Assembly: GCF_001687365.1 (NCBI RefSeq)
Contig: NZ_LGLV01000022.1
Location: forward strand, 1-64,000
DNA length: 64,000 nucleotides
Direction: 5' to 3'
Source: Pararhizobium polonicum
Lineage (GTDB): Bacteria > Pseudomonadota > Alphaproteobacteria > Rhizobiales > Rhizobiaceae
The notes under the pieces are model-generated. The model worked only from the letters and a program-made list of their open reading frames with translations, was not told where the DNA came from and searched no databases. The position numbers and the translations under genes were made by a program. Shown piece by piece: positions 55,079-62,996 of this stretch (position 1 is its first letter; every line of letters starts with the position of its first letter).

Positions 55079-56605
55079 TCAGTGACCGGCGATGCAGGCT
55101 GCCATGACGGCATCCTGATCGATATCGGGGGATGTGAATTCTTCCTTCAGCGTGCCTTCGCGCAGGACCACGACGCGGTCGCAGACGAGCGGCAGTTCCT
55201 CGATCTCGCTGGAGACGAAGATGATGCTGCGGCCTTCGGCGGCAAGCTGGCGGATGATGGCATAGATCTGGGCCTTCGCCTCGACGTCTACGCCGCGCGT
55301 CGGTTCATCGAGCAACAGAATGCGGCTGTCGGCATGGACCCAGCGGCCGATGACGACCTTCTGCTGGTTGCCGCCCGACAATGTGCCGATCGGCGTATCG
55401 GTCTCGGCTGTCTTGACGTGAAGCCGCTTGATGACCCTGCGCGTCGCCTCCGCCATCCGGCTTGCCGACAGGACGCCGTAGGAACTGACGCTGGAGAAAT
55501 TGGTCGAGACCGTGTTCTCGTCGACCCCAAGCAGGGGCACAATGCCCTCTTCCTTGCGGCTTTCCGGCGTGTAGCCAAAACCGGCCTTAAGCATGCGCTT
55601 GTATTTCGGCAGCCCGACCGATTTTCCATCGACCGAAACAGTCCCGCGATCGAAAGAGCGCACGCCCATGATCGATTGCAGCAGTTCAGTGCGGCCGGAA
55701 CCAAGCAGGCCGGCAATACCGAGAACTTCGCCCTGGCGCAGCTTGAAGGAGATCGACGAGAGTTTTGGGGTGAACGCCAAGTCCGCCACCTCGAGCACGA
55801 CCTTATCGCGTGTCTTCGTTTCGAGAACAGCGGCTTGCGCCGCCTCAGAACCGAGCATCAGACGGACAATTTCGCGCGTGTCGGCACCGGCGACATCGAC
55901 AGTATCCATGATCCGGCCGTCACGCATTACGGTTGCCGACTGGGATATACGCCGGATCTCGTTCATGCGGTGGCTGACATAGACAACCGCGATACCCTCG
56001 CCGGCGATGCGCTTGACCGCGGTCATGACCTTTTCCGCCTCCGCGGCGGCGAGCGAACTGGTCGGTTCGTCGAGGATGACCAGCTTGGGCTTGCCCAGCA
56101 GCACGCGGGCGATCTCCAGCAACTGCCGTTCGGCGGGGCTCAAGCCAGCGACGAGGCGTGAAGGCGGCAGGTCGAGACCGAGGCGCGCCATCGCCTCTGC
56201 CGCCTGCACCTCCATTTGAGAATAGCTGAGAACCCCGGCCTTGCGGGGCCAGCGGCCGAGAAACAGGTTTTCGGCCAGCGTCATGCCTGGCACGAGGGAA
56301 AGCTCCTGGTAAACGACGCGCACGCCCTTCGAAAAAGATTCCTGCGCGCGGGCGGAGCCGGTCTGGGTCAATTCCTCGCCGCCAATGCGCACCATGCCGG
56401 AATCCGGGATTTCGGCACCGGTCAGAATCCGGATCAGCGTCGATTTTCCGGCTCCATTCTTGCCGAGCAGCGCGCGGACTTCGCCGGCGGCGACATCGAA
56501 GCTGGCATTGTCTAGCGCCAGCACACCGGGGTAGCGCTTCGTGCAGTTTTCGATCGAGGCGATGATGGTACGAGCGGGGCTTTGGCGGGCCGTGGAATTG
56601 ATCAT
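55079..56605 (-). CDS. sugar ABC transporter ATP-binding protein, RbsA/MglA type
   Basis: A 508-residue fused double ATPase. The first domain has Walker A GKNGAGKST near residue 48, a signature-like LSPAERQLLEIARVL and Walker B LVILDEPTSSL. The second domain has the degenerate Walker A LLGSGRTELLQ, LSGGNQQKVVIGRW and ILLLDEPTRGVD, as in all RbsA-type proteins. It drives import of an aldopentose or aldohexose such as galactose or arabinose. A hairpin lies between the binding-protein gene and this gene. Confidence 0.94.
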   Translation of the reverse strand: MINSTARQSPARTIIASIENCTKRYPGVLALDNASFDVAAGEVRALLGKNGAGKSTLIRILTGAEIPDSGMVRIGGEELTQTGSARAQESFSKGVRVVYQELSLVPGMTLAENLFLGRWPRKAGVLSYSQMEVQAAEAMARLGLDLPPSRLVAGLSPAERQLLEIARVLLGKPKLVILDEPTSSLAAAEAEKVMTAVKRIAGEGIAVVYVSHRMNEIRRISQSATVMRDGRIMDTVDVAGADTREIVRLMLGSEAAQAAVLETKTRDKVVLEVADLAFTPKLSSISFKLRQGEVLGIAGLLGSGRTELLQSIMGVRSFDRGTVSVDGKSVGLPKYKRMLKAGFGYTPESRKEEGIVPLLGVDENTVSTNFSSVSSYGVLSASRMAEATRRVIKRLHVKTAETDTPIGTLSGGNQQKVVIGRWVHADSRILLLDEPTRGVDVEAKAQIYAIIRQLAAEGRSIIFVSSEIEELPLVCDRVVVLREGTLKEEFTSPDIDQDAVMAACIAGH

Positions 56606-56656
56606 GACGAAACCTGTTCAGGGATTGTTGCGCCATCACATTCATGGCGTGGCCCG

Positions 56657-56684
56657 GCCGGGCAGAGCAACATGTCTGCCCGGC
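56657..56684 (-). terminator. intercistronic hairpin after the binding-protein gene
   Basis: A 10-bp perfect stem (GCCGGGCAGA, 56657-56666, with 56675-56684) and an 8-base loop, 46 bp after the stop of the binding-protein gene. Such hairpins allow higher expression of the binding protein than of the ATPase and permease by partial termination or RNA protection. Confidence 0.6.
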
Positions 56685-56729
56685 TGGTCAGGTCAACTGC
56701 GCCTCCCAAGGACGGCGCAGCTTGGGAGA

Positions 56730-57713
56730 TCAAGGAATACCGTCGGAATGGGCTTCGAGCCAGCCCTTGGCCGATTCCGTCGAGTTATAGAGGTCGATAT
56801 CGTAGGGCACCTTGATATCGGCAGGTGCCTGACCATCGATCGACTTGATCGCCTGCGCCAAGGCCAACTTGCCCAGGCCCTGGCCGGAGATGTCGACAAC
56901 GGCCTTGATGACGGTGAAATCGACCAGCTCCTGGGCAATTTCCGTCGTCATGTCACCGCCGAACACTACCGTCTTGCCGACACGGCCCTGGCTTTTAACG
57001 GCACGGGCAGCACCCAGCGTCGCACCACCGGCTTCACCGAAGAAGGCGTCGAGGTCTGGATTGGAGGACAACATGGTCGCGGCTACGGAGACGGCCTTGT
57101 CGAGCGTGGCGCCTTCCTGGTTGGCGACGATCTGCGCACCCGGCACCCTGGCCAGGAGCGCTTCTTCAAAGCCCTTGCGGCGCGTGACGCAGACTTCGAC
57201 GAATTCGCAGTTGAGAACCGCGATCTTCGGCGCGTCCTTCTTTTCCGCAATGAAATAATCGGCAGCGGCATCGCCCAGCTTGTGGCCAAAATCATAGGGA
57301 TCGCCGACGGCATAGGCCGAGACGAACTCCTTCATGTCCTTTTCGCCGAGGCAAGTGTTGTAGCAGACAACCGGAATGCCGGCGTCATGGGCGCGCTGGA
57401 TGGCGCGGTAGGAGCCATCGGCGGAGACCGGCGAGACGATGATCGCCTGAACGCCGGCAGAGATCAGCGAATCGATGAAGGACGATTCCTTGCTGACGTC
57501 GCCTTGCGCGTTGGTTTCGATGATCTCGAGCTTGCGGCCGGCATCGGTGGCGCCGGTCTGGATGCCCTTGCGCACGCCGGCATAGAAGCCCTGCGCGTCC
57601 ATATAGATCGCGCCGACCTTCAAGTCCTTGTCCTGCGCCGAAACGGACCCGGCGGCGGCACCGATGGCCAACCATGTCATTGCCGTCAAAGCGGCGGTCT
57701 TCATGAGTTTCAT
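56730..57713 (-). CDS. sugar ABC transporter substrate-binding protein, RbsB type
   Basis: A 327-residue periplasmic binding protein of the LacI/RbsB-like fold. The Sec signal peptide (MKLMKTAALTAMTWLAIGAA) has a likely cleavage at VSA|Q, near residue 26. DLKVGAIYMDAQGFYAGVRKGIQ and QAIIVSPVSADG are typical sugar-binding elements, and four Cys lie in the mature part (CYNTC, NCEFVEVC). The ATG at 57713 follows TGGGAGGAGC. It is the first gene of the galactonate-type operon, directly behind the GntR-type operator. Confidence 0.93.
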   Translation of the reverse strand: MKLMKTAALTAMTWLAIGAAAGSVSAQDKDLKVGAIYMDAQGFYAGVRKGIQTGATDAGRKLEIIETNAQGDVSKESSFIDSLISAGVQAIIVSPVSADGSYRAIQRAHDAGIPVVCYNTCLGEKDMKEFVSAYAVGDPYDFGHKLGDAAADYFIAEKKDAPKIAVLNCEFVEVCVTRRKGFEEALLARVPGAQIVANQEGATLDKAVSVAATMLSSNPDLDAFFGEAGGATLGAARAVKSQGRVGKTVVFGGDMTTEIAQELVDFTVIKAVVDISGQGLGKLALAQAIKSIDGQAPADIKVPYDIDLYNSTESAKGWLEAHSDGIP

Positions 57714-57820
57714 ATGCTCCTCCCAAGAGAATCTATCCTGTGATGCGCGCCCGATACAGTCGCAATCCCGCACCTCCGGCGGAATACTGTTAAGTTAGCG
57801 TTGATCATATCATTGTCAAT

Positions 57821-57835
57821 ATAAATATGATTTAT
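57821..57835. promoter_or_regulatory. putative GntR/FadR-type operator, proximal to the operon
   Basis: The palindrome ATAAATATGATTTAT lies 108 bp upstream of the binding-protein start. A second element with one base difference lies at 57985. Both are embedded in longer similar flanks (ATATAAATA-C/T-GATTTATTT). Confidence 0.7.
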
Positions 57836-57984
57836 TTTTACAAGAGCGACCGCTGGAAAATTTTCCCTTGAACCGGGATGGGCAGAGCGCTCTTCCGTTT
57901 CACCAGAATTGCAAGTTTTGCCAATCACCTACAAGATTTCCTTATTCAGATGGGGTCAGGAATAGCGTAACAAAACAGCTTGAT

Positions 57985-57999
57985 ATAAATACGATTTAT
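57985..57999. promoter_or_regulatory. putative GntR/FadR-type operator, proximal to the regulator
   Basis: ATAAATACGATTTAT, the near-identical partner of the site at 57821, 164 bp away and 87 bp upstream of the GntR-family gene. Paired sites in a divergent promoter fit joint control of the operon and autoregulation. Confidence 0.7.
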
Positions 58000-58085
58000 T
58001 TCTAAATTGGACCTTGGATGAAATATGCTTGGCACTTCATGTCAGGCAACCTGACACGGCAGACTGCCGTCTGAGGGAGAGTAAG

Positions 58086-58850
58086 ATGACCGTGGCACGG
58101 ACGGCGGGACTGGTTTCCGCCAAGGGCTTTCCCATCGCCGACAGCGGCAAGCGAAGCGTTCGCGAGGGACTCCTCCAGCAGCTTGTCGATATGATCATTT
58201 CCGGCGAGATGGCCGAAGGCTCAGTCCTGCCAAACGAAGCCGACCTCACCGACAAGTTCGGTGTCAGCCGCACGACGCTGCGAGAGGCAATGCAATATCT
58301 TTCCGCCCTCGGCATCATTCGCTCGCGCACGCGGGCGGGCACGACAATACTGCCACGGGAGAACTGGAATTATCTGGATCCATTGGTGCTGGACGCGACG
58401 CTCAAGTTCGGCGCTGACGAACATTTTTACATATCGCTGATCGATGCGCGGCAGTTGCTGGAACCGGCCGCAGCGGCTCTGGCAGCTGCCAACGCGACGG
58501 CGCGACAACTGTTCCATATTTCGAAAGCATTCGAGGAAATGGTCGAAGCGAATGCGCGCGACACCGAAGAATGGAGCCGGGCAGATCTGGACTTTCACAC
58601 CGCGATTATTAACGCCAGCGGCAATTGGGTTTACCGGCAGTTTGCCACGGCAATCCGCGCTGCACTTCTTGCCAGCTTCCGGCTGACCAATCGTGCAAGC
58701 CAGTCCCACGAACAAGCGATATCAAAGCATCAAGATGTGCTGGAAGCGATTAGAATGCGGCAGCCCGATGCGGCGCGCCACGCGATGGAACAATTGATCG
58801 GCGTCGCGCGAATCGAGATAGCAGAGGCTTTGCGAAGCGCGCGTCCGTAA
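58086..58850 (+). CDS. FadR-type GntR-family regulator (DgoR-like)
   Basis: A 254-residue regulator with an N-terminal GntR winged helix (residues about 20-90, LPNEADLTDKFGVSRTTLREAMQYLSALG) and a C-terminal all-helical FCD effector domain (ADLDFHTAIINASGN, containing a metal-binding Asp/His pattern). The ATG at 58086 follows GGGAGAGTAAG. It is divergent from the galactonate-type operon and probably represses it until the sugar acid is present, as DgoR does for D-galactonate in enterobacteria. The effector here is inferred. Confidence 0.92.
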   Translation: MTVARTAGLVSAKGFPIADSGKRSVREGLLQQLVDMIISGEMAEGSVLPNEADLTDKFGVSRTTLREAMQYLSALGIIRSRTRAGTTILPRENWNYLDPLVLDATLKFGADEHFYISLIDARQLLEPAAAALAAANATARQLFHISKAFEEMVEANARDTEEWSRADLDFHTAIINASGNWVYRQFATAIRAALLASFRLTNRASQSHEQAISKHQDVLEAIRMRQPDAARHAMEQLIGVARIEIAEALRSARP

Positions 58851-59180
58851 ATCATTCCCTCTGAATAATTGCATCAATGGCTGTAGACGGCGCGGCTCTG
58901 GGCGTCTGCTCGCGAATGCGTTGGTTGCCGGCCCCGGTGTGGCGGCGGCTTTCTAACCTTTTGAAGGGGACGTTCAGCGTGTTTCGCAACACGATTGCCC
59001 CTGCGCCAAGGATCCATTGGCAGATGTCGAAAGAGGATGCAGAAGACCTGTTTTCAGGGGTCTTTTATGCACCGCCGCATCGACGCGGCGGTCAGCTCAC
59101 TTCGCATCACCGGTTGTGATCTCGATGGGTCGTTAGCTCCGGGGCGCAGAAGCCTCCGCGATCGGGGTGTCATCCATCAA
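58851..59180. other. intergenic stretch, one hairpin, no clear gene
   Basis: About 330 bp after the GntR gene. A plus-strand frame of 80 codons (58877-59119) has no recognisable domain. A hairpin with AAGACC at 59043 and GGTCTT at 59059, followed by TT, could be a weak terminator, but it lies 190 bp from the gene. Confidence 0.4.
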
Positions 59181-59477
59181 TTATACGCCAGAGACAGTCC
59201 GACTATTGGTTTGTCGCGGATGTAATGGGACGTCTTCGACCTCGGCAAGCATGCCGTGCCTCTGGAGAAACCGACGGAAGTTTTCTGCGACGGCCTGAAA
59301 GGGGAGTTGACCGCTTGCGGCCTTTCGGCACGCGTTCACCATCACCTCGTAGACGAGGTCGTGCCTGTCTTGTGGCCACTCATCGAGGAAATCAAAGACG
59401 TCGTCTAGACCGGTGATCTCCTGAATGAAGTGTTTCCGTTGCGCATAAATCGGGTGCTCAAAGGTTTCGAATGCCAT
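59181..59477 (-). CDS. DUF982-domain protein
   Basis: A 98-residue protein of the DUF982 family, which is small, of unknown function, and nearly limited to Rhizobiales. The core EWPQDRHDLVYEVMVNACRK with FRRFLQRHGML matches the family layout of a WP motif followed by a helix with ACRxA. The ATG at 59477 follows AAAGGAGGAAACGG, a very strong ribosome site. A second DUF982 gene lies at 60438. Confidence 0.75.
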   Translation of the reverse strand: MAFETFEHPIYAQRKHFIQEITGLDDVFDFLDEWPQDRHDLVYEVMVNACRKAASGQLPFQAVAENFRRFLQRHGMLAEVEDVPLHPRQTNSRTVSGV

Positions 59478-59800
59478 CCGTTTCCTCCTTTCGTCTCGTT
59501 AGGCGCGGATGATCTAGGAGATGAATGTCCACGCTTCCAGAGGACAGGCAAGAAAGCTTGATTTCAATTTATTCCATGAATGACGCTGTCACAGCGGCCC
59601 ACCGATTGGTCTGCGGCTCAAGTAGGTTTAAGGCCGTAGCAATCAGGCGATCCCGCCTTGTAGCTCCCGCATCCATAGGGCCGATGCGCGGCGTTCAAGT
59701 GGGTTTGCACATGAGATCGGCCTCGGAGGGACAGTGGAAAAGATACTAAATTTTTCTCTTAGCGCCCTTGAATCCCAAAAACTCAAAAACCAAATCGATT
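59478..59800. other. intergenic stretch upstream of the ROSE element
   Basis: About 320 bp with short frames only. None has a recognisable domain. The end of the stretch should hold the hsp20 promoter, but I cannot place the boxes with confidence. Confidence 0.35.
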
Positions 59801-59888
59801 GATGCCAGCCGCTGATGAAAGGGCTGGCCTTGCTGGGAGCGCCGTCTTTCGGCGCTTCCGTACCCATGTTGCTTCAAGGAGGATATGG
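59801..59888 (+). promoter_or_regulatory. ROSE-like RNA thermometer
   Basis: The leader of the hsp20 gene can fold into three hairpins: 59804-59810 with 59822-59828, 59836-59844 with 59850-59859, and a weak one from CCAT at 59864 to ATGG at 59888. The last pairs the conserved TTGCT (59869-59873) opposite the ribosome site AAGGAGGA (59876-59883). This is the layout of ROSE elements, which melt at heat shock and are widespread in rhizobial small heat-shock genes. The fold was worked out by eye. Confidence 0.75.
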
Positions 59889-59890
59889 CT

Positions 59891-60367
59891 ATGGCAACAT
59901 CTTACGACTACGCACCTCTCTTCCGCTCGAGCGTCGGCTTCGATCGGGTCTTCAATCTTCTGGAAAACGCGCAGCGTGCCCGCTCGATCAGCGACTGGCC
60001 GCCCTATGATATCATCAAGACCAGCGATGACAGCTACCGGATCTCGATCGCGGTGGCCGGCTTTGCCCAGGACGACCTCGACATCACCTTCCAGTCCAAC
60101 CTACTGACTGTCACCGGCAAGAAGCAGGAGACATCCGCCGAGGGCTACCTGCATCGCGGCATTGCCGGCCGTCCGTTCGAACACCGCTTCGAGCTTGCCG
60201 ACCATGTCAGGGTGAACGGAGCGGATCTGAGCAACGGTCTCCTGTCGATCGATTTGGTGCGCGAAATCCCGGAGGCACTGAAACCGCGCAGGATCTCCAT
60301 CCAGAGCGAGCCTGCTTTGGGGCATTCGGCTGCTCCAGCGCAGATCGAAGCGCAGAAGGCGGCTTAG
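59891..60367 (+). CDS. Hsp20-family small heat-shock protein
   Basis: A 158-residue alpha-crystallin-type chaperone of the IbpA class. The alpha-crystallin domain spans residues about 35-125 (YDIIKTSDDSYRISIAVAGF, LLTVTGKK, GLLSIDLVREIPE), and the C-terminal PRRISIQ carries the I-x-I-type motif. It holds unfolded proteins during heat stress. Two ATG are possible; the one at 59891 has the better distance (8 bases) from GGAGG, while 59885 lies inside the thermometer hairpin. Two small genes follow in the same direction. Confidence 0.93.
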   Translation: MATSYDYAPLFRSSVGFDRVFNLLENAQRARSISDWPPYDIIKTSDDSYRISIAVAGFAQDDLDITFQSNLLTVTGKKQETSAEGYLHRGIAGRPFEHRFELADHVRVNGADLSNGLLSIDLVREIPEALKPRRISIQSEPALGHSAAPAQIEAQKAA

Positions 60368-60437
60368 TTTACATTGTCCGCAGAAGGGCGCCGTAGCAAC
60401 GGCGCCCGTCAACATCCGGGTTGGGAAGGAGAGAGCG

Positions 60438-60737
60438 ATGAAACCCGATATGTTCAGACAGCCCGTTTCCATTCTTGTCGGCCCCGGCTTTCCGGCAGAG
60501 GTTCGTAGCGTGATGGACGCCTACCGCCATCTCGTTGAATGGCCGGCGGCAATACGAGACAGCACGCACTCGGTCGCACTGAAGGCCTGCACTGCCGCGC
60601 TTCGCGGCGAAATCGAAGCGGAAACCGCCCGCGGCCTGTTTGCCGCCTTCGCCGAAAAACACGATCTTCTCGCGCCCGAGGTCAATGCCATTGCCGCGTC
60701 TCAGACGCGAGGTAACCGGGATCCGCATGTGAGGTAA
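60438..60737 (+). CDS. DUF982-domain protein
   Basis: A 99-residue DUF982 protein with the full family pattern: FRQPVSILVGPGFPAEVRSV, HLVEWPA, ALKACTAALRGEI and AFAEKHDLLAPE. The function is unknown. The ATG at 60438 follows GAAGGAGAGAGC. It lies 70 bp after hsp20 and 5 bp before the next small gene, so all three are probably induced together by heat. Confidence 0.88.
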   Translation: MKPDMFRQPVSILVGPGFPAEVRSVMDAYRHLVEWPAAIRDSTHSVALKACTAALRGEIEAETARGLFAAFAEKHDLLAPEVNAIAASQTRGNRDPHVR

Positions 60738-60742
60738 CAACG

Positions 60743-61018
60743 ATGCACACCCTATTGCAGCAGGCAATCGACCAAGCAGTGGCAATGGGGCCAACGGTTT
60801 TGGTGCAAGGCATGGAGATTCGGCGCCCAGTCGACGTCGTGAGCGCGTCAGCCCTGTCAATCGATGACAAGCGCGCGATCCTCGCCGCCTGGGCGTCGGA
60901 CTTCCATGCGGTCGACTCGAAGCCGGCTCTCCGCCGGCTTCCTGGGACGCTGGAGCCGGTTTCGATCGATGAGGTGCAGGCGGCTCTCAAGGAACTCGAC
61001 AGACGATATGGTGTCTGA
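60743..61018 (+). CDS. small conserved protein next to hsp20
   Basis: A 91-residue protein without a named domain. The C-terminal half DDKRAILAAWASDFHAVDS, followed by PALRRLPGT and a helix ending ELDRRYG, looks like a conserved rhizobial protein found beside small heat-shock genes. Its start lies 5 bp after the DUF982 stop with GAGGTAAC as ribosome site, so it is in the same operon. The function is unknown. Confidence 0.8.
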   Translation: MHTLLQQAIDQAVAMGPTVLVQGMEIRRPVDVVSASALSIDDKRAILAAWASDFHAVDSKPALRRLPGTLEPVSIDEVQAALKELDRRYGV

Positions 61019-61189
61019 GAGCAACCTGGCCAGTTTCGCGGTTCAATGGCTGGCCTACACGCTCCCCTGTCAACGCTACACGCCTCACGGTTGACCGCGC
61101 ATGACTCGGGGGCAATGTGGATCGCTACTCCTTCATTGCAATGGACTTTCACCATCTACTCCTTGCCGGTTTCTACCGGCGCACCTTGT

Positions 61190-61410
61190 TCTGGTCCCTA
61201 TCTGGTTTTGGAGAACGGACGCGCTCTGCGATATGGCGTTGGCGTGAGCAAACAGGAAGCGTTCAATTTCCGCGGCGAGGCGACTATCGCGCGCAAGGCT
61301 GAATGGCCCGGCTGGCGTCCGCCCCCCTTATACGATCAAACGGGATCCGGATCGCTATGAGCCATTGAAGGGTGGCCTTCCTGGTGGCAACGGCAATCCG
61401 CCAGCTCTAA
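61190..61410 (+). pseudogene. L,D-transpeptidase (YkuD/ErfK) fragment
   Basis: A piece of the YkuD catalytic domain. One frame reads YLVLENGRALRYGVGVSK and RKAEWPGWRPP. After an indel in a run of six C at 61322-61327 the next frame reads IKRDPDRYEPLKGGLPGGNGNP. Both halves match consecutive parts of ErfK-type transpeptidases, which cross-link peptidoglycan. The active-site HxxxxxCIR segment is missing because the sequence switches to a rarD relic on the other strand at about 61415. Confidence 0.78.
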
Positions 61411-61828
61411 ACACGTCATGCCCTGCTCCAATCATTACCGCGATGGCCGCGGCTTGTTGTAACCCCGGGGGTTTCTCGCGATAAACCAATCGGCCGGCTC
61501 CGATCATCGTCGGAGGCAAAATGAAGTATCCGAGCGACACGCTCAGAGCGCTACCGTTCATGGGAGCCCAAAGAAACAGCCACTGTTGAACGCTGAGCAA
61601 AGCACTGCTCAGGCGCATCGTGACGTTGATGCGATGGATCAACGTCACGATGCGCCTCCAGTCCCCGGACATGCACGTGTACAGGGTCATAAAGGGCGAC
61701 ATCAGCAACAGGCGCCAACCGAAAACCTCGCTGGCCGTCAAAGAGTGAAGGAACGTCGAAAAATAATACAGGACGCCGAACAGAACCGACGAAAACACAG
61801 AGAGGCTAATACCCAACGGAAGATTCAT
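61355..61828 (-). pseudogene. rarD: RarD-like EamA transporter, truncated
   Basis: The first half of a RarD-type permease (MNLPLGISLSVFSSVLFGV, ASEVFGWRLLLMSPFMTLY, then SLGYFILPPTMIGAGRLVYR). Normal length is about 300 residues, but homology stops after about 138. The remaining codons are antisense to the L,D-transpeptidase fragment. The two relics therefore meet in a single recombination junction near 61415. Confidence 0.8.
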
Positions 61829-61910
61829 GTTCACTCGTACGGAGGCACGAGGCCATCGCCCTTTAAGTGCGATAGCCTCTTCGAAAAGATGTTTGGGAAG
61901 TTGGACTGGC

Positions 61911-62900
61911 TCAGGGAATAAGAATGACCGAACCACTTGTCCGACGGCCCTCCATATCATCATGGGCCTTCGCAGCATCACGCAACGGGTAGGTCGACAC
62001 GTTTGGTGCTCTGACCACTCCTGACTGGATGGTTTGGAACAGCGATTTCGCGGCAGCCTCGTATTCCGCACGATCGGCCGTGTAATGAGCGATGGAAGGA
62101 CGTGTTACAAAGAGGGAACCTTTGGCTCCTAAGGACGCTACGCTGAGCGGCTCGATCGGACCGGACGCTTCTCCGAAGCTGACAAGGGTTCCACGAGGCT
62201 TCAGACAATCGAGTGACCGGGTGAAGGTGTCTGCGCCAACGGAGTCGAAAACATATTGGACACCCTTGCCGCGGGTGATTTCCGAGACGCGAACCTTGAA
62301 GTCCTCGGTCTTGTAGTTGATCACATGATCTGCGCCATTGGACTTTGCGATCTTCGCCTTTTCAGCGGACCCTACAGTGCCAATTATCGTCGCGCCTATG
62401 TGCTTGAGCCACTGCGTTGCGATCGAGCCCACGCCGCCAGCCGCCGCGTGAAGCAATACCACGTCGCCCTTTGCGACGGTGACGCAACGCCTGATCAGGT
62501 ATTCGACCGTGAGGCCTTTGAAGACAAGGGCCGCAACGGTCTCGTTATCGAGCGTCTCCGGTACCGATAGCGCGCGGGCCGCAGGCAGATTTCGATCCGT
62601 CGAATAGCCGTTTGGCGGGCCGCCGACATAAGCGACCCGATCACCGATTTTGAAGTTCGAAACACCTTCGCCCAGCGCGGTGATCGTGCCGACGCCTTCG
62701 ACGCCTAGTCCGCTCGGCAGTGGAAGCTGGGCGGCAAAAACACCTTTGCGATGATATACGTCGATGTAGTTTACGCCGATCGCGAGGTGCTTGAGCTGGA
62801 TTTCGCCAGCCTTCGGAGGCGAAAGCTCAATATCGGACAGCTGCAGCACATCCGGGTTACCAAAACTGGAAAACTGAAATGCTTGGACTCTAACGGTCAT
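61911..62900 (-). CDS. quinone oxidoreductase, zinc-independent MDR family
   Basis: A 329-residue NADPH:quinone reductase-like protein. The N-terminal GroES-like domain contains GVNYIDVYHRKG and LPSGLGVEGVG. The Rossmann domain has AAAGGVGSIATQWLK, and NYKTEDF with DSVGADTF follows. Zinc ligands are absent, as in QorA. The ATG at 62900 follows CAAGGAGGCC. It is divergent from a LysR gene 96 bp away, which probably controls it. It may protect against quinones or reduce unsaturated carbonyls. Confidence 0.93.
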   Translation of the reverse strand: MTVRVQAFQFSSFGNPDVLQLSDIELSPPKAGEIQLKHLAIGVNYIDVYHRKGVFAAQLPLPSGLGVEGVGTITALGEGVSNFKIGDRVAYVGGPPNGYSTDRNLPAARALSVPETLDNETVAALVFKGLTVEYLIRRCVTVAKGDVVLLHAAAGGVGSIATQWLKHIGATIIGTVGSAEKAKIAKSNGADHVINYKTEDFKVRVSEITRGKGVQYVFDSVGADTFTRSLDCLKPRGTLVSFGEASGPIEPLSVASLGAKGSLFVTRPSIAHYTADRAEYEAAAKSLFQTIQSGVVRAPNVSTYPLRDAAKAHDDMEGRRTSGSVILIP

Positions 62901-62996
62901 AATGGCCTCCTTGCGGCATTGGTGGTAAACTAGGACGATTGGCCGTAGCGGTCGAATACCAATTTGGGTAACCGGCGTTGCAAAAATGGAAAGCAA

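Noticed and set aside
54995-57743. Long plus-strand frames of 388 and 400 codons
   Set aside because: They lie antisense to the RbsA-type ATPase and RbsB-type binding protein, which have full family motifs. They are mirror frames caused by high GC at third codon positions.
59525-59749. Plus-strand frame of 74 codons upstream of hsp20
   Set aside because: There is no ribosome site, no domain and no conservation that I can recognise. It is more likely leader or spacer DNA.
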